Positions 22,312 through 33,670 of a stretch of DNA of 64,000 nucleotides are shown here, piece after piece; the first letter of the stretch is position 1, and each line of letters opens with the position of its first letter. The translations under genes were made by a program, and so were the position numbers. The DNA lies in assembly GCA_964019695.1 (NCBI GenBank), contig OZ026517.1:70638665-70702664 (forward strand), given 5' to 3'. The DNA is from Loripinus fragilis. Taxonomy: Eukaryota > Mollusca > Bivalvia > Lucinida > Lucinidae. The notes beneath the pieces were generated by a model. The model did no database searches. It was not told where the DNA came from and worked only from the letters and a program-made list of their open reading frames with translations.

Positions 22312-22404
22312 TCAGCTGTGCCAACAGCTTACATGAAGCTCACCACTTGTAGTTGCAAGACAAAGTGCAGCACTGCCAGATGTAAATGTTTAAAAGCTAA
22401 TTAG
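22312..22404 (+). pseudogene. CXC (TSO1/tesmin-like) cysteine-rich fragment
   Basis: Thirty codons ending in a stop: a TCSCKTKCSTARCKCLKAN block has the CxC-x3-C-x4-CxC spacing of tesmin/TSO1-type CXC metal-binding motifs, which also occur at the end of some mobile-element proteins. It stops before the second half of the domain, so it is a truncated relic. An open stretch at 21769-21990 in the same orientation may be part of the same degenerate gene. Confidence 0.45.
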
Positions 22405-22529
22405 ATCTGCATGATATAATGTGCATGATATGCAGCTACATGTGCTAATCCTGTAAGACTTCAAACTGCCCTGGAGGTAAGTGAATATGCTGAATTAGTG
22501 GCATTTGCACAACCCCACAAAATGCCAAA

Positions 22530-22938
22530 TCACACAGTCTAAACTTTTAACATCATTTTAGCTTGGAATGTCAATCTATTATATGTACCACCGTGTAGCT
22601 TTTAGCAGCCCTGATACTCATACAAACTTTCGGTATAATTATTTGGAGACTTGTACTGTGAACTTTGTTGAAAATTATATGATTTTGAAGCTGTATTGCT
22701 GCATGATGTGCTGGATTTTATTATAGCACCGCTTTGAAAAAGGATAGCTATACTGGATTTGGGGTGTCTGTCATCCATTCAGTCCATCTTTCTGTCTCTC
22801 CATCATAATTTTTTTTTCGCTCAATATCTTCAGCACAAATAGTTAGAATTTCACCAAATTTTGCGCCCTATATCATGAGAACAATTATAGACAGAATTTC
22901 ACCAAATTTTATAGATGCATTTATATTGATTAGATCTC

Positions 22939-23001
<63 letters not shown>

Positions 23002-23731
23002 AACGCATACTTTTTGCACATTTGTAACAGAGTTATGGCCCTTGATTGACGTCAGAATTTCGTTTTCACTCAATATCTTGAGAACAAGTCGACAGAATTT
23101 CACCAAATTTTATATATGCATTTATATTGACAAGATCTATGTTAGGATTGATACGCATCATTTTTGCTCATTTGTAACAGAGTCATGGCCCTTGACTGGT
23201 GTCAGTATTTCGTTCAGAATTTCGTTTTTGAACAATATCTTGCAATTGAGAAAAAATAGAAAGAAAAGTTTCACCGAATTTTATATAGGCAACCATATTG
23301 ATAAGATCTCGGTTGTTATTGTTATGCATCATTTTTCGAACATTTGTAACACAGTTATGGTCCTTGATTGACGTCAAAATTTCGTTTTCCTTCAATATCT
23401 TGAGAACAAGTAAACAGAACTTCGCAGAATTTCATATATGCATTCATATTGACAAGATCTAAGTTGGGATTGATACTTATAATTTTTCGCAAATTTATAA
23501 CATAGTTATGGCCCTTGATTGACGTCAGAATTTCATTTCCACTCAAGATCTTGAGGAGAACAAATCGACAGAATTTCACAACATTTATATATGCATTCAA
23601 TGGACAAGTTGTGTGTGGGATTGTTACGCACCATTTCTCCCACATTTGTAACAGGGTTATGGCCCTTGATTGACGTCAGAATTTTGTTTCCGCTCAATAT
23701 CTTAAGTACAAATTGACAGAATTTCACCAAA
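22530..23731. repeat. 150-bp satellite block, left of copy B
   Basis: After a unique leader shared with 32265-32500, about five to six units of about 150 bp follow. The anchor CTTGATTGACGTCAGAATTT recurs at about 23041, 23191 (variant), 23363, 23514 and 23665. Each unit has GACAGAATTTCACCAAATTT, TGACAAGATCT and CACATTTGTAACAGAGTTAT. A GTT microsatellite is embedded at 22940-23000. Confidence 0.9.
22940..23000. repeat. (GTT)20 microsatellite
   Basis: Uninterrupted GTT trinucleotides inside the first satellite unit. Confidence 0.97.
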
Positions 23732-24444
23732 TTGCAATATATTAACATTTTCAAAGCAAGCCTTTAATGAATCTTTAGATTTTTGCAACCGTACATAGTC
23801 TTATGAATGACACAAATATGATTGACAGCTGCCGAGCTCACTCGCCCGTGCAATACGCATCGAACATCGAGCTCATTCGCCAGCAGTGAAACTGGTGTTG
23901 TGATTGACAGCGAGCCACACCTGAGTCGCACGTGCAAAACAAGCCTCTTGTTTGCACCATTGGCTGGGCTATTCCGCTTTACTCTCCAACAAAACCGTTA
24001 ATACAATTACATATCAAATGAAAAACTCTATTGTTTCCTGAATTATAAATAATTTTTATATTAGAGATAGTTGCTGCACTTACTTTGCAAAAGACCCGAC
24101 GTATTCATGATTCCACGAACATTCAAAAAATGGAATGCATTCCTTAAGTAATTTACTCATATTCTAGGCTGCGCAATGATATTATGAGTTCGGAGAAGAA
24201 ATAGTGAATCAATAGTTATAATTGAACTTTGAGTGTACATTTTGTGTGTGAATAAATACGGTACTAGCCTACAACAAGAGTTTTTGACACTTGGTAAAGA
24301 TTCCTAACCCTGTGTATAGAAATCTCCTGGTACCATGTGCAAATTTTGTCAAATATTGGAAATAATAGAATAAACTACCATAACTGCCTCGAATCGATCG
24401 CAAAACAACGCAAACGATGAGATTGCCAGTTGTAAATCATGTGT

Positions 24445-24993
24445 GAGGGTCTGGATGGGGGGGGGGGGGTCTGGTATTCACTATTCATTAAAAATTTAGC
24501 CCATTATTTATCTCATTAAAATTTTGGGTTATTCATTAAAATAAGACCAATTATTCATTAATGCCCAGGTCACACATTCAAGGATCACCTCGCCGGTTCC
24601 ACTACGGATCAAATTCCACGGATGACCCCGGAAATGACAATTTCCGTAGTCCGATACGAATGCACAACGCAAGTAATACTACGTATGATTAAGGATACAA
24701 TGCGAAATTATACGGACTAATACGGATTGCCACGGATGATGCAGGATTGCATCCGTGGCTAATCCTGCGTCAAATCCGTGAATGTGTGACCTGGGCATAA
24801 CAGTAAGAAAGGTGGCAAAGAAATCTTATTATTCACTATTCATTAATTTTTTCTTCAATTCATTAAAAAATAGGATTATTCATTAATTTTTAGGCCCACA
24901 TTATTCACTATTCATTTTTTTTTTGGCTCATTATTCACTATTCATTATAAAAGGGCCATTATTCACTAATCATTATATCCCATCAGGACCCTC
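24445..24993. mobile_element. Inverted-repeat element with GAGGGTC ends in copy B
   Basis: 549 bp between direct ATGTGT copies (24439-24444 and 24994-24999). Copy A has one ATGTGT and no insert. Ends are GAGGGTCTGGATGGG and the inverse of CCCATCAGGACCCTC. The body is rich in TTATTCACTATTCATTAAAA-like repeats, with a G run after the left end. Another MITE is nested at 24562-24797. Confidence 0.8.
24562..24797. mobile_element. PIF/Harbinger-like MITE, nested
   Basis: 236 bp with 24-bp terminal inverted repeats (TGCCCAGGTCACACATTCAA on the left) differing at one position, flanked by TAA at 24559-24561 and 24798-24800. A 3-bp TWA target duplication is the PIF/Harbinger hallmark. The interior repeats CACGGAT and CGGAT motifs in both orientations. 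Confidence 0.82.
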
Positions 24994-26061
24994 ATGTGTT
25001 TCCCTCACCCTGAAGCATAGGGGAAGGGTGTGACGCTATTAAAAAGTCTCGTCTCTGCTTGGTGTGTGCAGTTATTACGCCTTTGGTCTATAGTCGTTGA
25101 TAAGAGCTTTACTAGAAAGTTTTTAAGCAGATCAATAAACCAATCATCAAGGACTGTACAACTACGAGGGTTGTCCCGGAAAGTCGTAGACTTTTTATAT
25201 AACAAGAAAACGATACGGTCTATTGCAATCAAATTTTACCTGTGAACTCTTCCATTATTTTTGCATTATTATGCAAACTTTTAAGGAGAAATATCTTATA
25301 ATGAAGTTTGTGCACTCATTTTTCCAGCTATAGGTCTGACCCACCGGCGCACGTCATTTGAATTACTAAGGACGTCGGAAAGTTTACAATTGTAACTAGC
25401 TTGGTTATGTCCGCAATCATTTTCCAATAATAAATATGGAATGCATCTTGTAGATGCCTGTGCCATTTTCAAGTCTGATTCTAATATCATATGCACCGAA
25501 GGGTTCCCTCAACCTGTTATCTCAGCTAGGTAGCGCACCGTTTGTCTTCTGTCATTGCTGACGACTAATTCAACTTCCGTACCTTTGCCAGTATTTCCAA
25601 GTGGCGGTCTTCCCATACGCTCGGCTGCATCTGTCCCCTCGCGAAATCTCGAAAGTAATTTGTATACTAAAGCCTGTGATACATTCAGGTGGTATTCGTC
25701 TTGTTTTACTTAGTTTAAAGTATCGAGTGGTGTCATTCCGGACTCAAAACATAACTGTATTACTGTCTGCTGCTCCGCCTGTACGTAAGACGTTGCCATT
25801 GTTCAATGCTCGAGCTCGCCCCGACTTGTTTTGATCGTATGCCGTCAGTTTGTTAATTATGCAAACGCTTTAAAATTTTGTGACAAAACGTGCACTGACG
25901 TCGCGTCAGATGTTGGTGTTAATTTGTGTAACGTCAAAAGTTGTTTAAACACGTCAAACAATGAGATTTTCACAGATAAGAGAGGCGATCTTCCTTGCGT
26001 TAATATTTCTAAGCACACATGCCCAGTTGTAAAATGATCAGATGAAAAGTTTGTTTTGGTT

Positions 26062-26085
26062 TATATATATATATATATATATATA
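26062..26085. repeat. (TA)12 microsatellite
   Basis: Short TA dinucleotide run inside the mariner-type element. Confidence 0.93.
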
Positions 26086-27199
26086 AGTTTTTAAAGGTTT
26101 TATTTATACATGTTCCCGAGTAGAATTGCGAAAAGTAGGGTATACCCAGGTAAGCACAATTATTTTCAGGAGTAAATGCGGTCGGTGCTTATTAACTACA
26201 TAAATCTATTCTCGTTGCAGTAGACTTCATTGGACAGACGGACGGACAGACAGGGTGATTATAGGTCTTTAGGATATCTTCGCTGCACACACCTTTGCAT
26301 GTTTTATATTAAAATTAGCCAATACGTAAGCGTTTGGTACTTAATGCATTGTCCGGCAACTATGACTCGCGACTCGGGAAAGTCTGTGTAATGGTACAGG
26401 CTCGTCAGAGTAAAGTATGAATGTAGATGATAAATTGATGTAGAATTGAGACCTCTATCACCGCTTGATACATGTATGTCAGCATCCACATTTTCACGAG
26501 GCTTTTGCGTATATGCGATAATGACCAAAATATCGCCAAGAGTTAGTGTTGGCCCAAACAAACATGTAGACACAAATGAGTGAAAACAACAAAGAAATTA
26601 ATTTATTTGAGATTCGAGCACGTCACGCTTGAGTTTCAGACACACCCTTTTCATCGTATGGCTTATTACTAATACCTAGCAATATGATGTACAGTCTCGG
26701 GACATGTAGTTGTTTTCCACTTTGCGACGTCGCCGCTTGAAACAAGACCTTTCTAGAATTTTGTAAAAAATACCATGACAAACTTAAAGGGTTAAATTTT
26801 ATAAAACTTGCAGGGATGAAGAGCAAATAGAGAGCAGCAATATACAATAAATGATTAAACTAATTACACTTTTGGTTCTCAAGTAGAACGCATTTAAAAG
26901 TGAATGTAAATTTTAAAACATCACTATTCCCGTAGACGTTAACGTCACCGAAAACTGTCATTTTAATTTGTGTTTATTTGCGTTTAAATTACTACCATAC
27001 GAAAACAACAAAAACGGAGAAGCTACAATAAAATGTTTATTGCGTAAATCAATTTGCTTTCATTTGGTACTTTTTTCAAAATTGTAGCTTCTATAGTTTT
27101 TGGACAATATTTTTTTTTTGTAAAACATCTGGAAATACATCGATTTAAGCGGCAACGTCACTGGGTGGAGAGTGTGCATGTCCTGTGGCTGTATATATA

Positions 27200-27343
27200 C
27201 ACAGGAGCTTGAAGTTTGGTCCTTACATTACATGTATATGCCTCATAACCAAAAGCTTAAATGTCATCATTGCCTAATGACATTATGAGCTTTCGGTTTA
27301 GGGGCAATAGGAGTGAATACGGATCGAATTTCAAGCTCCTGTG
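27200..27343. mobile_element. Short palindromic MITE with CACAGGAGCTTGAA ends
   Basis: 144 bp with 17-bp inverted ends (CACAGGAGCTTGAAGTT on the left, AATTTCAAGCTCCTGTG on the right), and an inner inverted pair around AACCAAAAGCT and AGCTTTCGGTT. Nested in the 3.5-kb mariner-type element. Confidence 0.75.
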
Positions 27344-28727
27344 ATATATTTCCTGAATATTCCTGTAAAACAGGGGTAAAGGTCAATGAATTTTCAGATT
27401 TCTCGAATTAATTCTGGCCAGTGACCTATTTTATATTACTTTATATAGGACAGTGTACTACAAGACTATGCTAATGCATCAGCATAAAAGTATATAAGTT
27501 TTAAGAAAATGTGCGATTAAGTTTTTGGCATTTACGCATATTATAACGCTAAAATGTTAACGTTTTTACGACGCGATTAGCAAAGTAAAAAAACGGCGTC
27601 TGTGACATTTTTGCTAGACAAAGCATTTTAGCGATATTTTATTCAATATTTAACAATTTCTCTTAATTTAAAAACAGCATAAAATATATGAAAAACGCAT
27701 TTACATATCTTATTTAGAGAGAAATAAGTTTGATGAAACATCGCTTCATTTAGTATTGAATTAATGTCTCATATTTCCGAAGACGCCATTTGCCTGAGTG
27801 TGACATTTTTGCTAGACATAGCAAAATAAAAAAAAAATGCTCTAAATATGGGAAAAATCAAGAATAAATCCAAATTTTAATTCTATTATGAAAACGCATT
27901 TTTGTGATATACTTCGAATTTCAAAAAAAAGAGGCACTAAAAAGTAATACATCAACATAAATACACAGACCCCATGTTTTCAACGTTTTCTTTAAATCTC
28001 TACACGTTCCGTTTCTTTGCTTGGTTGGCTATTTCTGGTTAGTTTGCCGATTAACGCCAATTTCGCGCATGTCGTCGTGAGGATAAGCACAAAAAGTAGC
28101 TATGCGGGGAAAATTACAAGATTTCATGCATTATTAGTTAAAACTTTTGGATTTAGAAACACTCCGCCAACGATTTCTGTTACGTTTCTACATGCAAAAA
28201 ATCGGCAATTTATACGGAACATGTTAGCGATAACTTTTTCTTTGTATCTTAATTTGTCTTTCGTTTTTCATCAATGTAAAATATAATTAATAACCTTTTC
28301 TTTGATGTTTAGTTTGTAAAAATGTATAATGGAATAAGTGAAATAGAGAACTTTCAATAGAGAGGACCCCTACGTTTTTAAAATAAACACCAACATCTGA
28401 CGCGACGTCACTTTAATAACGTTTCCCCCAATATGAATAATTAACGGGTATCATCTCGAGTTTCGATACAACCACTTATCAAAAATGAATTATACTAGTT
28501 TATTTCTTTCATTTTTTGCGTGCGCCGGTGACGCGTACCTTACTGAGATAGAATGACCATAAAAATAATTCCTTTTGATTTTTTTTGTCATTAATACACT
28601 CAAAATGTTAAAAATAGATACTCCAACATTTCTACAAAACATAAACATGTTCTCGAGTTAACTTTTCTTGCGATTAAAAAAGTCTACGACTTTCTGGGAC
28701 AACCCTCGTATTTTCATCTAGGGTAGC

Positions 28728-28925
28728 TTAACTATTTGCATGCTGGGTAATTTTTCATATTGTGTCGTCTGCTGTCTTTTTTTCAAGATTGTCTTCTTCA
28801 AAACATGCTTTCAGGAATACTATCAGAGTGTCAAACAGCTTGATCCAGATCAGGACCGACCTGATCTGGGTTCAAACTGTTTGCAAAGGTTATCAGCAGA
28901 CAACACAATCCATCGCTTGCAAGAA
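28728..28925. mobile_element. Palindromic MITE family M3, in copy B
   Basis: Orthologous to 14970-15190. Its core GATCCAGATCAGGACCGACC is followed by the near inverse TGATCTGGGTTCAAACTGTT. Present in both duplicates, hence older than the duplication. Confidence 0.75.
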
Positions 28926-29385
28926 AAGATTTAAACTATTAAATAAACTAATGGAAATGTCTGTAATGAAATTCTCCCGAGACTTCGATGATTAATTATA
29001 ACAGTTCGGATTTGAAATAAACAGTAAAAATTTCAAAAGCAGTGCGCATGTCACATAATTATCAATATGAATAAACATGCATGATAGAAACATAAGAGGG
29101 TACTTCAAAAAGTTCTCAGCCGAAACTACAAAACAAATGACAGACGCAGTCTAACCTTTTCCACTGAATCTTCTACCAAAGGATTACAAAGCTAGAACAT
29201 CAAGGGGCTTCTAGAAGCCTAGTTGAAATAATGCACGAATAAGGGCATCTCCTTGGTGCATTCCTAGCGAGGACGAGAACTTTTTGACGTTACCTCGTAG
29301 TTGTCAAACCAATCATGCATCCTGGAACTTTATCGTCAAAACGAGAACAATTTCATCACAGAGAAAACACAAACATTTTCACATT

Positions 29386-30723
29386 ATGATTTTAAATTCT
29401 TTAATTTTATACAATAAGATAACGTTCATAGTGAATGGATGCTTGCTCATGGCAATTTCTGCTGATGGGTCATCTACGACCAATACACCAGTGACAATGC
29501 CAGTCGACAACAATGCTACATCCTCTGGACCAACATATACAGAAATGTCCAAACTGTATGCCAAGCTGCTGAAAGGTTATGATACTAAAATTAGACCAAG
29601 GAGAAATTTATCAGAAGCAGTTACTGTCAATGGATCATTTTCGTTGACAGGTGTGCTAGAGTTTGACACAGCTTCTCAGAAACTCTCAGTTCTTGGATAT
29701 TTCATATTCATTTGGACAGATGATATGTTAGTCTGGAACCCTTTATTACATGGAACAATTGGTGCGATGAAATTCCCATTTGGTTTGATTTGGAATCCGA
29801 ATGTGTTGTATAAAACTAGCTTTTTAGGTAAGGGAAAAGTCGGTGATGGTGATAATATTATAACGGCTCTGGCAACAGGTCGGGTTATATGGGCCCCAGA
29901 AGGTACATACAAAATGGTATGTGATGTTAATATCCAGTTCTATCCGTTTGACAAACAGAATTGTGAACTTTTAATCTACACAGCAAGCACTTTGATGTCA
30001 GAGATTAATATTATGGAGTTTACAACTTCTATCAGTGATCTGTATTTCAAGGAGAATTCAGAATGGGAGATTGTCAGTATTTACTCAGAGAGAAAGGAAA
30101 TAGTCGAGTCACATTTTATAAGTATTGTTATCATTCTTGGGCGAAGAAATCAGTTTATCATGTGTACAATTGTAGCACCACTAGTGTTTCTATCTATTCT
30201 GAATATGGGTGTGTTTATCGTTCCTGTTGATTCCGGAGAAAAGGGCTCTATAGCTGTTACAATATTTCTTTCTTACAGCGTGTTCTTTTCAGCAGTAGGC
30301 GACGAATTACCACATAATTCTTTGAAAATGTCATATATTGTAATATACATGATGATTCTTCTGTCGCTAAGTGTTGTCGCAGTTGTTTACGCTTATATTC
30401 AGTCCTTCGTATTTGCCAGATATGCAAACGAGAAAGTCTCAGTTAGATGCCTTAGACGTCTAATGAATATGCATAAGGTGTCATCGTCAAAAGCAACACC
30501 AAGCACACAGTCAGATCAAGACGTTGATATATATCAGAATGATTCTAAAGTGGCACCAACATTTGTTGCAACTGCAACAGAGAATTCGTCAATGGAGGAT
30601 GGAATCACGTGGACTGCCTTGCTACGAAAGCTAGATGTAGCTGTTTGTGTTTTCTTTTTTCTTTTTATAATGATTGCCAGTACAGCTTTTTTGGCATTTT
30701 TGTCTTGTGGATCTGGTACTTAG
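29386..30723 (+). CDS. Cys-loop ligand-gated ion channel subunit B (intronless)
   Basis: 445 residues, the same length as the copy at 15664 and over 90% identical by eye. Start at 29386, not the in-frame Met at 29284, for the same reasons as copy A. It keeps the Cys-loop (C179-C193), the GEK motif before M2 (cation pore), four membrane segments and the extracellular sequons. As in copy A, vicinal loop-C cysteines and a loop-B SWTY are missing. Substitutions are unevenly spread: about 30 lie before the second Cys-loop cysteine, while the stretch from there through M3 has only about four, one of them Ser to Gly at M2 19'. The copies could therefore differ in ligand response but share pore properties (inference). 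No premature stops, so both look functional. Confidence 0.93.
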   Translation: MILNSLILYNKITFIVNGCLLMAISADGSSTTNTPVTMPVDNNATSSGPTYTEMSKLYAKLLKGYDTKIRPRRNLSEAVTVNGSFSLTGVLEFDTASQKLSVLGYFIFIWTDDMLVWNPLLHGTIGAMKFPFGLIWNPNVLYKTSFLGKGKVGDGDNIITALATGRVIWAPEGTYKMVCDVNIQFYPFDKQNCELLIYTASTLMSEINIMEFTTSISDLYFKENSEWEIVSIYSERKEIVESHFISIVIILGRRNQFIMCTIVAPLVFLSILNMGVFIVPVDSGEKGSIAVTIFLSYSVFFSAVGDELPHNSLKMSYIVIYMMILLSLSVVAVVYAYIQSFVFARYANEKVSVRCLRRLMNMHKVSSSKATPSTQSDQDVDIYQNDSKVAPTFVATATENSSMEDGITWTALLRKLDVAVCVFFFLFIMIASTAFLAFLSCGSGT

Positions 30724-31248
30724 CATAACTTTCTCTGTCCAAAACGTCTCTCAAACTTCGGCGCTGTTTAAAAAGCGAAAAATTAATGTATCCCTGTACA
30801 AACCAGTATATTAATTTTAGTAAAAAATTACATCCATCCAGCTACATACACAATTAAACCCTTTGAACATGTAGAAACAGACAGGGTTAGGCCACATATT
30901 TTGTGAGCATTGTATATATACTATTAGCACTTAGTTAAGCACATTTGCATACCAATTTATTGTTGATAGCAATAAAACTTCAAACATGCATCCATTATAA
31001 TCAAAGTTTTTTTTTAAATGCAAGCTGGGTTTTGTCGGTTATTACATTAACTGAGGGGAAATTATAAGTATCATAGCAGTGTAGCGAAAAAAACTTAGAT
31101 CAAAGGTTCACAACTTTTGTTTTTGTGTGTTTGATTTTGTTTGTTTGTTGTTTTTGGCTATGGCCTAAATAATAACATTTTCTCAAGACAACCAAAATAG
31201 TACGCTGTCTTGTACATTTTATTATCTCCATCTTACTTGTATTTATGA

Positions 31249-31444
31249 GGGAGCGCAGTGGCACAGTGGTAGAGTGCTCGACTTGAGACAGAGGGGCTGC
31301 GGGTTCGACCTTCACAGGCGTCGCTGTGTTGTGTCCTTCAGCAAGAACATTAATCCTAGCTTAGTACTGGTTCAATCCAGGAAGACCCATCCCTTTATAA
31401 CTGAAAGATTTTTGATGGGACGTAAAGAATCAAATAAAAAAAAC
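31249..31444 (+). mobile_element. tRNA-derived SINE (family S1), full copy
   Basis: Head GGGAGCGCAGTGGCACAGTG with A box, B box GGTTCGACCTT, body TTAGTACTGGTTCAATCCAG and tail GGGACGTAAAGAATCAAATA ending in A8. It lies in a segment (about 31052-31615) absent from copy A, so it inserted after the duplication or was lost from A. Confidence 0.9.
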
Positions 31445-32264
31445 TTGTATTTATGAACGAAATTACTGATTATTTTGTCCATAACCTCAAAATATTGATC
31501 TAACTGTTTGTTTGATGTTGCTTATAATAATGAAAATTCTATTGTATCACCATGTATATTTGTAAACTGTTTTTGAACACACAAATTTAAAATTAGAAAA
31601 AAATAATTAGGGGAAGTTTTGTCAAATATTTTCAGATGCATGGAAGATAAAAAAAGCTTATTTTAATGTATCCCAAAAACAATATGAAACTAGCAAAAAG
31701 TGGAGGCCAAGATTACTTGCCATATTAAGTTCTATCATGTAATTCTAATAAAACCTTTGATTCAGGCATGCATATTACTGAAAGGTAATCAAATAACCCG
31801 AATTGGTTTCTAAATAATGCATCAGTTTATGTCAAGGTCACTTTTCGAATAAATTCTGCAATAGTTAACTGTATCATTGGCATACACAAATCTATGTAAC
31901 ACACATAAGCACCGATATACTCCTTCACTATGTTGCAATATAACAATTTTGTTGGTGATAGTTATTACGAATTCTTAAAATATGCTTAACTTTAAGCAAT
32001 GAGTATATGTACTTACCATACGTTCAAGAAGTGAATATCACATTCACTTAGCTATTTTGAATAGCGCTAAATTTAGAGTCTGCAGTTGATTGGTATGTTT
32101 AAACAGAGTCTTTCTAGACAGCGTTATGAATCTTTACTATATGTTCAAAACTGTTATAGACCAGTGTCGTATTTATTCACATACAAAATGTACATTCAAA
32201 ATTTATTTTTAATATCAGATTTTACTTAAAGACCCTATTGAATCACTATTTCTTCAGTGCCACA

Positions 32265-33225
32265 TGTCTAAATTTTTAACATCATTGTAGCTTGGATTGT
32301 GTGTAGCTTTTAGCAGCTCTGATGCTCATACAAACTTGTGGTATAATATTTTGGAGAACTGTACAATGAATTTAGTTGAAAATTTTTAAATGCTGCATGA
32401 TGTACTGGATTTTAATATAGTCCCGCTTTGAAAAAGGAGGGATATACTGGATTTGGGTTGTACGTCATTCTGTCTGTCATAATTTCGTTTCGTCTCAATA
32501 CCATCAGAAAAAATGATAGAATTTCACCAAATTTTGTATGTGCATTGATATCAACAAGATCTGTGTTGGGATTGTAACACATCATTTTTCGCGCATTTGT
32601 ACAGAGTTATAGCCTTTGACTGCTGTTAGTATATCATTTAGAATTTCGTTTTCGCTCAATATCTTGAGAGGAATAAGACAGAATTACACCAAATTTTATA
32701 TATGCATTTATATTGATAAGATCTCGGTTGTGATTGTTGCACATAATTTTTTGCACATTTGTAACAGAACTATGGCCCTTGATTCACGTCAGAATTTAGT
32801 TTTCGCTGATTATCTTGAGAACAAGTTGACAGAATTTCACCAAAATTTATATATATTCATATTGACAAAATCTAAGTTGGGATTGATACGCTTATTTTTT
32901 TCTTCACTTTTTAATAACAGAGTTATGTCCCTTGATTGGTGAAAGAATTTTGCTTCCACTTAATATCTTGAGAACAAATCAACAGAATTTCATCAAATTT
33001 TATATATGCATTCAAATGGACAAGGTCTAAGTTGGAATTGATATAAATCATTTTTCGCACATTTGTAGCAGAGCTATGGCACTTGATTGTCATCAGAATT
33101 TCGTTTCCACTCAATATCTTAAGAACAAATTGACAGAATTTCACCCAGTGTTATGTTTGTATTCATATTGAAAAGATCTAGAGATTGTTATGTCATTTTT
33201 TGCAAATTTGTAACAGAGTTAATGT
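32265..33225. repeat. 150-bp satellite block, right of copy B
   Basis: Same leader and units as 22530-23731. Anchors are at about 32615, 32778, 32931 and 33082 (spacings 163, 153, 151). Confidence 0.9.
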
Positions 33226-33655
33226 CATCCCGATGATGTATCTGCGCAAGTTTGATTCAGAAGATAGATTGAAGACAAGGTTTTTTCAGTCATACGAGTC
33301 TCGTGACCTTAAAAATTAGGTCAAGGTGACTTAAATCCACTCACTTCCTAGGGTCCTCCGAATGATGTATCTGTGAAAGTTTGCTAAATCTGGCAAATGG
33401 TTCAGAAGATAGAGTGCAGACAAGGCTTTTTCATGGAGAAATATGACCTTGGTAACTTTGAAAATTAGGCCAATAGCATGAAAATCAATAATTCCTTTCA
33501 GCTGTCCCATTGATGTATCTGTGTAAGTTTAGTTAAAATTGTCCATCAGTTCATGAGCAGGCGTACAGAGAAAATGTTAGACCAACACTAACACCAATGC
33601 CGACACCAACAGGATCACAATATGTCTGCCCATTCCTTTGGAGGCGGAACAGAAT
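33225..33655. repeat. Degenerate ~125-bp tandem repeat next to the satellite
   Basis: Three diverged units anchored on GATGATGTATCTGCGCAAGT, AATGATGTATCTGTGAAAGT and TTGATGTATCTGTGTAAGTT, with GATAGA(T/G)TG(A/C)AGACAAGG in the first two. It ends in ACCAACACTAACACCAATGC triplet-like sequence. Confidence 0.75.
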
Positions 33656-33670
33656 AAACCAAAAACTTAT

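Larger units (their letters stand above)
25165..28708. mobile_element. Mariner-type inverted-repeat element, 3.5 kb, no transposase seen
   Basis: 3,544 bp between TA dinucleotides (25163-25164 and 28709-28710), with a single TA in copy A as empty site. Terminal inverted repeats of 32 bp (CGAGGGTTGTCCCGGAAAGT...) differ at one base; this end type and the TA target are typical of mariner-like elements. Subterminal inverted blocks around CACCGGCGCAC also match. It is more than twice the length of an autonomous mariner, yet I find no DD34D transposase. It holds several short open frames (25601-26037 plus; 26304-26847 minus; 28017-28286 plus) with no recognised family, a TA microsatellite and a nested MITE. 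Confidence 0.85.
23732..32025. repeat. Segmental duplication, copy B
   Basis: Direct-orientation paralogue of 12349-17832, enlarged by insertions at 24445-24993, 25165-28708 and about 31052-31615. It is bordered on both sides by blocks of the 150-bp satellite, which suggests satellite-mediated recombination as a mechanism (inference). Confidence 0.88.

Noticed and set aside
23042..23754. Overlapping ~100-codon frames on both strands
   Set aside because: They arise because the 150-bp satellite unit is a codon multiple; no codon-level constraint is evident.
25601..26037. Transposase of the mariner-type element
   Set aside because: No helix-turn-helix or DD34D-type motifs could be seen in these frames.
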